Shown piece after piece: positions 42,606 to 53,547 of a stretch of DNA of 64,000 nt (position 1 is its first letter; every line of letters starts with the position of its first letter). Made by a program: the position numbers and the translations under genes. This DNA comes from Alentia gelatinosa. Its lineage: Eukaryota > Annelida > Polychaeta > Phyllodocida > Polynoidae. A model generated the notes under the pieces. It saw only the letters and a program-made list of their open reading frames with translations, did no database searches and had not been told where the DNA came from. Location of the stretch: the NCBI GenBank assembly GCA_950022655.1, contig OX465579.1:133929118-133993117 (forward strand), read 5' to 3'.

Positions 42606-45600
42606 GTAAGTGAACAACATCTGATATAAAATCTACGTAGAGCTTTATTTATAGTTAGCGTTTTCTTTGTATCTAAATGAAAATATCTTATAGTGTTATT
42701 CGACTACAAAGCATAATCTCACTTCCTCTCACCCGTAAGTTACTGGCGTAAATTATATTTGTCGGGTACGGTTCTCAATCTCAGGCAAAAGGGCACTGCC
42801 CTGCGCCCAGGTGACACTGACACTGAAAGGACGGACCCTCATGACTTGACCTCAGAAGATTTTCATTTTGACGTAATTGATAATGATCTTCAGCAATTAC
42901 TCATGTAATCAAAACTATGAGATTTTGTATAATGTATAAATTTCTTTCTATTTTCAATAATTATCTTTTTGCAGGGCTTTATACGTTGCGGAAACGATAT
43001 TTGTCCGGGTAATGTATCTTTTAAACTTTTATTCTAGATCTACAACAATGTATATATACATGTATATATATAAATCATCTTCAGACCCGTCAGACTCAGT
43101 CTATCGAAATAGCAAGACCAAGCATTTTTCAGTCAACACAGACAGGAAGCAATAAGTCCTTCAATACTCGACATACGATAAGTTATTTTGTAGTACAATA
43201 TATGTGAGAAGAAATTTCAAGCAGTTCACGAAGTCGAAGGACCAATACAAATCTGTAAAAGCTATTACATTAATCACAACACATTTATTCTAAAAAAATG
43301 TAATGAAGGTAAACTCACAAAAAACCAGACACAGTAATTCTTGTTGACAGATCTTATTATTGGCCAAGATGGCAATTGGTGTACATGGTGGTATCAAAGT
43401 TAGTCACGACGTTTCGCACATGTTCAAAGTGTTTCCTCAGGTGATAAAAAAAAAGTATTCTAAAAAAATAAAGTTCCCAGACTAACCCCGCTATGCTAAG
43501 ATACAATTCCTAAATTAGATGAATCGGGGGAATTAAATTTCATAACTGTAATAAATAATAGCATGGTGAGGACCACAAGACCAGATCACACAAACTGCGG
43601 TATCAAGTCCAAGAGATTCTTTTTCGTTATAGATTTAAATAGTATGTACGATTCAGTATTACCCAGATTCTGCTGATATGGTAGGAATAATTTAGATTCG
43701 AGTTCAGATAAACTCCTAGATAGTTGTAAGAGATCACTAACAAAAATTAAAAATTTCATCACCAATATGATATTTCTCTCTTATGCAGCTTCTTTCTTAT
43801 TTACAGATGACGGTAGTTGTTGTGGAGATGGATGCTGCTATGATGTGTGGGGTGTGTGGTGTAAGTATAATTTCTATCATGTATGCGTGCCTGCCGTGGT
43901 CACATGTCAGGTCCCTAAGCCTATAATCTTCTATGTCATATGCAGGAAGTTTACTGTCTGCGGGGCATATTTATGTGTAAAACACAAGATCATAAACCAC
44001 AACATCGCAAGGCTGGCACCGGATGCTGTTGGCAATTTTGTGGAGTTACGCATGTGCAAGGGTATCCAACCACAGTGGAAGATCTGCTTGGTCTGTCTTG
44101 GTAACATTCTTCTCCATGAAAAACCTATAAGCCATCGACACGCCGATTGTTAATGACCAAGTCTCCCCAATCATGAAATATTGTTAATGTACGCAAATGC
44201 ACCGTCTGTTCCCAAGTCTGTCCAGCCACTTAGATAGCAATGGTCTCCTGTCCTATACACAAGTGCCACACACCGATTTGTAGATAAAACTGTTTCTCGA
44301 TATCTTGTAGCAGTCATAGCCGAAATCTATACAGATCTAAATTGACGTGTCTACTTCAGGGTTCTGGTCCATCTGGGTCTTTATCTTCCTCATGATGCTG
44401 GCGTGTGGATTCTGCTGTCGTCATCAGCGCAATAATCGACTTCGCCAGCAGCGCCTTCTCGTGGTGCAGCCGGGACGTGACCCTCACCAAGCCTACGTAG
44501 TGCAGGGTTACGGTGGTGGCTACGGCACGTTGGGCAATGCGGAGTGTGCACCAATCGTGTACGCTCCGTCCCCGGCCGTCAGCAGCGGAGCACCCCCGTA
44601 TGGTTTCGCCAGCACGAACGTGGTAAGTAGTGTATGAACCTCCGTTGGGAGAGTGGCGTCTGTTTTAAAGGGGATATTTATGCGTTCCGTTCCGTTGTCA
44701 GACCATTTCAGGTTGTTATTTTAAACCTCTAAATGTATTTCATAAATTTGGGAAATGTCCTGGTATGTAATATTTTATAGGGAGCCAAAGTGAACCCGCT
44801 AAAACGGCAGATACCCGTGTTCAAAAAAACATTTCCGGAGGCCAGTAAGAACGAGGCTTAGTGCCTAAGCTATGGGGGTTTGAGGCTAGAATTTTGTTTT
44901 TGGTCTAGTATGTTATTTTTGGAAGTGTAATTTACTACTATCGTCTCTGAATAACTCTATCCGGAAGGTACGATGACAGTTGTTAAGTTTATCAAAAATA
45001 TGGATGTAAAAGATTGGAGAATGACACATATAATCTCGAACCTACTTAGTCAAAGTACTGAGCGCCTATATCCGGAAATGGTGTTTTGTGAATGGGTATC
45101 TGTGGTTTCAGCAGGTTCACTTTGGTCCCTATAGTCACTAGTTTATAAATAACAAATACCTCTTCTACATAGTCCCTGCTATCAGTACAGATTAATAGAC
45201 CAGTCTTTGCTTTTCATACACAATTTGGTATTTGGTCACCCTCGTCCAACCACGACAGATTCAGTCGGTGGTTTATGGTAAAGCTGCCGGAGGGTTATAA
45301 AGAGTAATACTCTTTGAGTAAAATCTCTGAGTGTGTAAGATAAACATATTTGCAGCACTCGCCATATTGATGGCTACAAAATTAACCCAAACCACTGTGT
45401 GGGAGCCCGGGATTTTCCCCGTTGTTTAGATATTATAGACTTTATTGGCGTCATAGACACTCTAAACCCAACATTTTTCTAAAAAAAATTCAATTTCACA
45501 TTTATGCATCTCTAAACCTGTAGATGTCGTTTCTCATTGATGCTTTCTTTTGTACACCTTATGATTCAATACTATCCAGCGGCCAAGCTATGTAACATCA

Positions 45601-46018
45601 CTTTGATAATACCAAATCTGTTAGCATTGACGACAAATCTCCAAAGTGCTTCTATTGAAAAACATGGTCCAAAAACTATTAATCATCACCTATAAACATC
45701 GACATGCCATAAATGTTGTGTCTCTGTATTGCACAGTCAGTTATCAAAGTTGGTTTGTGACCTAATCATTATTGATGTAATAAACATGTTTATGCGTCTT
45801 TTCGTCCACTATGTCCTTTGATACTTAGATTATAATTATGGGACATTAAGTTTAAGCACCAATTAATGCATAGATTACACTTTAAGGAATTAATTTCCTC
45901 GACAAGTAGAAGCTGTGTGATAGATTCTTGACGGTCGCATTATTTCTTTTAATATCAGCCTCCACCCTACACACCGTCCACAAAGCCTCCCGACTACACC
46001 CCGAATACCCATTCGTGA
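42537..46018 (+). CDS. WBP1/VOPP1-like single-pass membrane protein with PPxY motifs
   Basis: Exons 42537-42605, 42975-43008, 43807-43860, 44360-44622 and 45959-46018 join in phase to 159 aa plus stop. Residues 1-22 are a signal peptide (MAMSTMLLLLTLLLTFLGII). A short Cys-rich lumenal region follows (CGNDICPGDDGSCCGDGCC, YDVWGVW), then one membrane helix (FWSIWVFIFLMMLACGFCC) with a basic stop-transfer RHQRNNRLRQQR. A Gly/Tyr/Pro cytoplasmic tail ends PPPYTPSTKPPDYTP, with two PPxY motifs. This layout fits the WBP1/WBP1L/VOPP1 group, whose PPxY tails bind WW domains of NEDD4-type ligases and WWOX. Which subgroup it belongs to is not clear. The last exon carries both PPxY motifs. Confidence 0.8.
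42975..43008 (+). CDS. WBP1-like exon 2
   Basis: Acceptor ttgcag, donor gtaatg. It encodes GFIRCGNDICP plus one base. Confidence 0.8.
43405..43440 (-). ncRNA. Hammerhead-ribozyme-like motif (copy 7)
   Basis: Minus strand CTGAGGA (43440-43434), CAC/GTG stem with TTTGAACAT loop, GAAAC, GTC, then GTGA. Stem I pairs TCAC with GTGA. Helix III is only the palindrome ACGT. Two extra bases lie before stem II. Located in intron 2 of the WBP1-like gene. Confidence 0.5.
43807..43860 (+). CDS. WBP1-like exon 3
   Basis: Acceptor tttacag, donor gtaagt. It encodes DDGSCCGDGCCYDVWGVW, the Cys-rich juxtamembrane segment. Confidence 0.85.
44360..44622 (+). CDS. WBP1-like exon 4 (membrane helix)
   Basis: Acceptor acttcag, donor gtaagt. 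It holds the membrane helix and most of the cytoplasmic tail (VVQPGRDPHQAYVVQGYGGG). Confidence 0.9.
44778..45131 (+). mobile_element. TA-flanked MITE family, copy 2 (354 bp)
   Basis: The ends TAGGGAGCCAAAGTGAACC and the inverse GGTTCACTTTGGTCCCTA are flanked by TA on both sides. The interior is homologous, in reverse, to 20687-21039. Located in intron 4 of the WBP1-like gene. Confidence 0.87.
45959..46018 (+). CDS. WBP1-like exon 5 (PPxY motifs, stop)
   Basis: Acceptor atatcag. It encodes PPPYTPSTKPPDYTPNTHS and TGA. Two PPxY motifs lie eight residues apart. Confidence 0.88.
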   Translation, partial: PPPYTPSTKPPDYTPNTHS

Positions 46019-46800
46019 TGCAACACGTTTAGTCGTGACGCGACATGATGCAACTAACAGACAGATTGGGCTGCAAAACTGTGATTTAACTAAATGTCTA
46101 GAACGACTGCCTCTTGTATGTTCGGGATATATTTCTTTAGCTCTAGGTATTCCCTTCAATTAACACTTTCTTTTTCTTGGTGCTGTTGTGAAAGTATTAA
46201 CATTTGTCAAAGCTTCAGATGAATGAACACTTCTAAAATTTCATATGGTATATTTTTGTAGTAAACCAAACAACAAATTATTTCTATATATTAAAAAGGA
46301 TGTTTGTTAAACTCAAAAGATTATAATGTAGTATGGTTTGTAAAATATTGCCAATATACACCTATATATTTTGGTGTCTGAAATGAGATAATCCATAGAT
46401 GTATCGCTCAGATAGTGTATTCATCAGGATTATGTTTTCAATTACCTGTGCATCAAAATAATATGGACACCGAATAAGTAAAATCCTATCTCTTTTACTC
46501 CATAATTTTGTGAGTCTTAACCCTTCAAGAGCCACACATAATTCACCATGCACCCACACTACAGCAGGCACTAGAACCAATTGTGGCCTTTGCATGGCCG
46601 GCTTGTGTAGTCAATGTTGTTAAACAAAATTACAAATTTGAAACTTCCAGTAAATCTGTATTTTTATCAGAACTTTGCTATATTTGAAAGAGTTACTGGA
46701 AACATGTAGCCAAATATGTCCTGTAATTTTCATAATTATGCGATAATTTCCCAAAAAGTTACAAAGGAGCAAATTCAGCATTGTTCTTCCATGCCCACGA

Positions 46801-46905
46801 GAATGCCATATGGCATTGTCCTGCCACGGCCAGGGGAATGCCATATGGCATTGTCCTGCCATGGCCAGGGGAATGCCATATGGCATTGATCTGCCAGAAA
46901 GGGTT
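46801..46905. repeat. Tandem 35-bp repeat with a 16-bp palindrome, three units
   Basis: Units start at 46801, 46836 and 46871. Each holds AATGCCATATGGCATT, a perfect palindrome, followed by GTCCTGCCAYGGCCAGGG; the third unit diverges at its end. Confidence 0.92.
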
Positions 46906-49900
46906 AAATCACATTCCTTGATTAACAGTATTTTAATGGCTTGAACTATTGACACATGCATCTAGATCTCTAGAGGGAGATTGGTCAGGAGGAAACTATT
47001 TTAGTCGAAAGACAATTGCTAATAGTCATAAATGTAAATGGTTCGAGTTGAGCAAGTCTGTGATTTCTGTTAGGAACAAGATATATAAAACATTGTTGAG
47101 GAATTAGCTAACGATGTTATATTGGCGACACCACCTTCGAGGTCGTTTCTAATCTTACGTTACCTGCGTGTGTTCTGCGAGAACTTACATTTGTTAATTT
47201 TCTATTCTAATTCTATGAACCAACATTTGGTTCGTATTCGTTGTGTCGAGATGAAGACAGTGATATCTCTTGACTGTTGTGATAGTTAACGTGATGTCAG
47301 GATATTGAGTTTTAACGATGCTTGCCATCCCTACTGAAAATATAAGATTATGGAGGTCTACCTGCGTCAGGTTTGACATTTCCGAGCTGTTGTAAACTTG
47401 AAGCATTCTTGGATGTCGATAATTTAGTTATCGTTTGGTCAAACTAGTTACAGCAAATATTCTTGTTCAATGTGTATTTTTTAAACAACCTTAAATTGGT
47501 TTACGAACTTTTAATTCCATGACAGCAGAGTTCACAAATCAAAAATGCTACAAAAGCAGTAATATAAAGTGATGATTTTCTACAAGAAACAGGATAATTG
47601 TGTGTTCATTTTTGAATAAATGAGATGAAAAAAAACATAACACCGTTTGATTTTATTCATGTTTTATCTAAAAAGATATCCCATCATTTTCATTTGTGAA
47701 AGTGATACAACTGGCACCTATGTACAACGAATTTAGTAGCTGCATGAATTGAACCTAGAGGGCGCAACGCAAAGCCACGCATGCATACAAAGAATAAGAG
47801 ACCGGAACTGGTTTCCAGTAACATCGCAACGACACAGGTACAAAGATTGTTTTTTTCTAATAACCAGCGCTAGACTCTCCATTAAAAAGCAGACGACTTT
47901 CGTGTCCATTCATGACATGTTCTGTTTGCACTAAAATGCGTCAGTTCACGACAAACAGATGAAGGGCCTTGTAAACATCAATGCGCATGATGCTTATTGC
48001 AGAACAATGTGTTTACGCCTATTGAGTTACAAATGTATTTAGCACAGGGTTTTGTAGTGAACCAGTAGATATTCATATTCAATGTGCTTCTAGGAGCAAT
48101 GTTGTTAACTCCCGTGTAGCCATGTTAAAATCTTAGATGTCAGTGGCGCCCTCTTGTGGAGGACAAAAGTGTTCAATGTTCTTTGAGGACCAGTTCTATC
48201 CCCTGATTTTCAAGTTATCATACCACAATGCCTAGGTTAGGTTGGCAGTTTTTCAATTGTCGTTTTATATAAACAATTTCAAAGCGCGTTACAGAAAAGC
48301 TATTCCAAAGCCAATATACTGCCAATTCCGGTTCAGTGGATACACCAAAGAGGATCATTTCGTAGCACTTGAGGATGTCATGCAGTGGTCAAATACATTT
48401 CAGTTTCACCTCATCTTGACCTATTTTCACTTTTACTGGCTTAGGTTACATCAGAATCCACTTACTACTCAAGACACACGGACTTTTTGTCAGCACTGCG
48501 ACAAAGCACTCTATGGAAAGCCACCATGTTTGAATAGACAGATTATTATAAATTGTCACTCATATCAACCAAAGGTCAAGAGTCCTTCCTATCATATACC
48601 ATATACGTGATTATATTGAGCCATTTCTGTTAGAGAAAAAGAAACATAATACTCACAATATATTCAAAAGCTATATACAAACCCTTGATTGTAAATAAAT
48701 ATCTAAATGAACGACTGTAACCCCTCTGCGCTTTGAGGATGTGAATGACACGGATTCTGTTTAAAATACTGGTAGAATACGTCTCGGTTTGACACCGGAA
48801 GTAACACAAAGATATATATGTATATATATATATATATTATATGGACATTATTCATTAATCACGGAATCGATATTCACAGTATACATGAGACCAGACACCA
48901 TAGTAAGCTCCCCCGCTACCAACATGCGCCGTGAGGAGGAAAAGAATACTCGGGACAGGCACAAGGACTTGATATGCTTGATACAGAGTACAGTTCGTTT
49001 TGGGGCATTTTACCAGCACTATAATCACCTCAGAAAACCTAAATATCTTCAAGTATTTTTTGTAACTTCATGTGTTCTGTTTAAAAAAGACAAGTAATTA
49101 TATCTCAGTAAGAGTAGTGGGAAGACGAGAAGAATCAGATTCCTTTATATTTCTAACGGACACTGCTCATCCGATTTAGATTAGTGAGTAGTTACGAAGG
49201 TGTTTATTTAGTGTGATTGTCGAGTCACAACTGACTCGATCTATAATCAGGATCCAACATTTAAGGCCGGATTATAAACTGATGATTCCAGCATGTGATA
49301 AATGCACGACTAAAATCTTTAAACCAACAATTTCTGATTCGTGGCCCTTCTAATTATATTCTTTCACTAAATGTTGCGCATGGTATTTCATTGTCATCCA
49401 TGAGATCATAGGCATGAATTGGTGATATTCATTTAGCAAACTTGTGCTTGAATTACCCGAAATAGTATGTCCCTATCAATAATGAACGGAACTAAAGTAC
49501 ACCTACTCTGGTCACCTCTGCCTGTGTTGGAACATAAGGGGACAGCAGACATGGGCTTAATTAACACTGATGAGTACTGAGCACGCCAACGTTTAGTACA
49601 CACAACAGACTCTACGTTTCACAATAAGCGACATGGATAGTTGAGATTTTGTAAGCAATGACATGAGAGGCATCCATCTGCTAATACCAGGCTTTCCATG
49701 AAAGAGTAACTAAATCCACTATTTTGAAATATTACGGTACAAACTAATTTCGACGTCATGCAATTATATGCTTTAAAATACTGGAATGATATGTGCAAGT
49801 CACGCAAAAAGTTTGCAAACAAATTAGAAGTCATTTTTAAATATCTATCCACGTATTTGGATCGCCTTGTATATAGGGCTCGTGGTCAATCTTTAGTGGC

Positions 49901-51754
49901 AATCCCCTTATCGCACACCAGGTACTTTTAGATATGTCTAAGACGAAACCAGGTATAGGCAGTTTTCGGTGCAATAAACACCTTCAAAATAATTTTATAA
50001 TTGAAAACAGCTTTTGGTCAATAAATATTTGAAGGTATTTGTCGAATATTGTCAAATAGTACCTAGTAAACTTGTTGTACCTTCATGGTTTTCAACAGTA
50101 CACTTTCAAAAAGGAATTTTCGAAACACAATCATCGGAGAAAAAGTAACAGTTATATCCATTCTAACTTAATCGGGACCCTGGTATGTGATTTTCTTTTT
50201 TTATTAAAAAAAAAATCTTTCTCATTATATGAAATTATCTGCGTAATACAGAAACGACTGTACAACAATCTCCGCTCTTTTGAGGAGGATCTCCACCTTA
50301 CTTTTACAACATGTTAAGAGATAATAGAGTTTACTCCTCTTTGTATACTGTACAGAGTAAGGCCCGACCTCGCCAGTCACTCAGATTGGGCGCAAGGTAC
50401 GTATATATATGTCTATGTATTTACAAGTCTTTCAGAATGAGATGAGTGGGCTTAGTCAAAGTACAACTTGTAGTTGATCATCTGTATATCAAAACCTAAA
50501 CGAGGCAAATTACCCTTCCCAGCAGGCAATGCGCTGCGAATTGTCACACATGTCAGCAACCACCTAGCGGGAACGCACAGAACTACACTCGGACTCAGAA
50601 TATTGTATGTACATTGACAAGTCAACAGAACGCTTGCTCCTCGGCCACCGATATGTTTTTGTGTTCTTTCAACTTTGATGAAGCAACTGGTCTTGATTCC
50701 TAGATATGCCCCAACACGTTAGAGCCTAACGGAAGTATTTACATCTTATGCAAGGGAAACAAGGTAGGATAGTAGCCGGTTACCACACCCATTTTTCTTT
50801 ACACCTTTGGTTCACTAACACAACTATGTAATCGCACGCATATGTTGGTTTTTTAGAATATCTGGGCTGGAATAATGAAATCATGTTCTGAGCAATGTAT
50901 ATTGGGTTGAAAAATTCGTTACTTTGATACCGACTAGACATCACTGAAAATCACTGCCACAATACAATAATTATAGGGTTACATAAAACCTCTTCACACG
51001 TTTAAAATAGCAACCAGAAAATTTACTATTTACACAAGGTGAATTCAAAGATCTAAGGTTGATGAACAGACAAATAAGTGAAATTAGTTTTGTCGTCGGA
51101 CTGACTGAATCTAATATCAGTTTCAAATGTTCCTCGTAAACTTAAGACGGTATGGATTAGACGTTCCTGTACAATATATATACCGCTCAAAGTTGATATC
51201 TAATGTACTTCTGACGCATGAGATATAGCTAAGTGGACTCTTGCCATGTCTGATCAAATTACGCTGAATGATTGGAGTGTATTACAATGACGTGTGCAAC
51301 TGGCGTCTTATGAGTATAATAATGTATAATGACGTACTTGTACATTCACTGACCAATATAATATATATAGTATTGATATAATCTGATGGGAGAGATAGGT
51401 GTGTAACCTGTAGTACATAGGAGGTACTCGGGGGATCGCAGATATGATACCCCACAAATGCTGATCACGTAATTAAATAGTGATTTCAACCGTGGATCAC
51501 TTTAGCCTCCTTGTTAAGTACAAGTTGCCTGAGCTTTGGCCAACCTTACCTTCACTCCCGTACACAGACCTAAAGCTGACTCGTCAAGACTCAAGCTGAA
51601 GCAAATCATCAGGTGTCCAGAACTGAGTGATTTAATGTAGACAACCACTAGGTAGATCATAATTGCCCGCAATTATACAATGAATATGAGAAAAGCTGAT
51701 TCTTGAATCGATGCTAACAGAGGACAAGTGGGGACTCAATCTCATGTGGAATTT

Positions 51755-51781
51755 TGTGTGTATGTGTGTGTGTGTGTGTGT
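51755..51781. repeat. (TG)n microsatellite
   Basis: Alternating TG run with one TATG interruption. Confidence 0.9.
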
Positions 51782-53308
51782 TTAGAACGGGGATAAAAAA
51801 AATTTTTTTATTTCAGACAGGGAAAGGTTCAAATTATATATGAAATTAGAATACTGCATAGTCCTGCAGAATAGTGTGAATAAAAGTTTCAGAACCAACG
51901 CTTCAGAAAGATCAAAATTGGAATTCATTGTATTTGGATATGATAAACTTGAATAAGATTTTTATTTTCAAATAGTTTCTTTAGCGCCAAATTGAAGATA
52001 GCAAACATAATCACAAAACATAGCCGTATCTAATTGTCGGATCGCTTTCTACCATGGATTGGATTTGTGCCTCACATCGACTACGCTTCCAAATGAAGTT
52101 AAATTTAGGGAATTCAAATCCTCAGCATTTATTATCAGAGCGCACGATGGAACATGGTCAAAATCGTTATCTAACATTTATAATCGGATAAGGTGGTAGA
52201 CCGCGATACCCTGATGTATGCGAACCAATGTTCAATAAAAAAAATTTTTTTTAAAGTTATACGGATGTAGGAAATGACGATGATATCCTTAATTGTGTTT
52301 TTTTCTTTGACATGTCCTAAGAAGAGGCGAACGTACCTTGTCATTTATCGAATAAAAAAGACCCAAATATCAGTTTCTGTGATGGTAACGAATTATGGGT
52401 TATTTCTCCTTGGTATTCTGATTCACAATATTGCAATAATAAAGTCCCAGTGAAACCAAACTAAACAGTGGCATTGTATTACACAAAAATGAATAGAGTG
52501 AGGCGAGAAACAGACTACTAATAATATATATGTATATATATCCTTGAGTCCCATGACAACGATGTGAAACAAATATACCATCAATGGTCTTCCATTCACT
52601 TCACATGGCATGCAAGTATAATGTATTCAATGCTCAAATTATTCTCGTCTCAAATGCTATGAATTTCAGGGACACTTGAGACTTCACTCATATGCGTCCA
52701 TCTTTTCGTCTTTTCCAACCGGTCAGCCAAGTCTCTCGATCGGCACCTAAGTTCCACACACAGTCCTGGGCTGAGAGATACATCGAGATCACTGCACCAA
52801 TATATAACTACACGTGACTTACATGTAAAGTAAAGTCACATCACCCGCCACCTTCCTTATTAAAATGAAACAACTGCACCTGGTGCTAACATTAAATCAA
52901 AATGTTGTTGTCAATTGCATGAATATCGTTGCGTGGGGGTATTTAAATGTGAATCGCAAAGGGACTGACTGTGATATTATAGTATTTGGCATGAACAGTC
53001 ATTTGTTCCCCCAACTCAGAGATCAAGGTCGCAAAAGAACTTCTCATCAATCTCTAAACCACTAGAAAAGACCAGGACCTGTTTTATCTATCTTCTCATA
53101 AGTCATACCACACGGAATTATATATTAGAAATATTAAACAGGAAGGCGCTGAGATTTCCACCTCAAACAGTGAGGGGAAGGGAGAGTAGTGGTGGGGGGT
53201 GGTACCAGTCAGGACTGACGTGCTGGTCGCTCGTCCATGCGGGTCACAGCGGCATTAGGGCCAGGTGACGTCACGACGCGAGGCTAGAGCGTTCCGGTTG
53301 AGCTAACA

Positions 53309-53547
53309 TCATCGGTCCGCCTCGTCGTCTGTCGTCTTGTCACGGCTCAACAGCGGTGTCTTACTGCTGTCACCGGTGGTGACATCATCATTGTCCCACT
53401 CGAGGTCAGTGTCGGTGTGCTGCCGCCCCGGCGCCGCCACCGGCGCCGGCGCCGAGGCTCCGGGGTCCTTCAGCATAGCAAGCTTCACCCCCAGGACCTC
53501 CAGGTTGTCCTCCGTGGGCGAGTGCCCCTTCATCAGCGGCTGCATAC
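53309..53547 (-). CDS. AP1AR: AP1AR last exon (stop codon)
   Basis: Acceptor tttacag. It encodes GMQPLMKGHSPTEDNLEVLG, a Pro/Ala-rich linker, TDLEWDNDDVTTGD and the acidic end. It is locally GC-rich. Confidence 0.92.

Larger units (their letters stand above)
46019..53308. other. Intergenic region between the WBP1-like gene and AP1AR (convergent)
   Basis: 7.3 kb, AT-rich. It contains the 35-bp palindromic repeat, TA-rich runs near 48810-48840 and 52520-52540, and a TG repeat at 51755-51781. Short segments with AGAGGGCGC or GTGGCGCCCTCTTGTGG (47757, 48143) suggest repeat ends. A 122-codon open frame at 48242-48610 is unrecognised. I see no supported gene. Confidence 0.65.

Noticed and set aside
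48242..48610. 122-codon open frame with FVALEDV, similar to FVALDDV near 17690
   Set aside because: Short similarity only, no domain, no splice support; probably chance or a shared repeat fragment.
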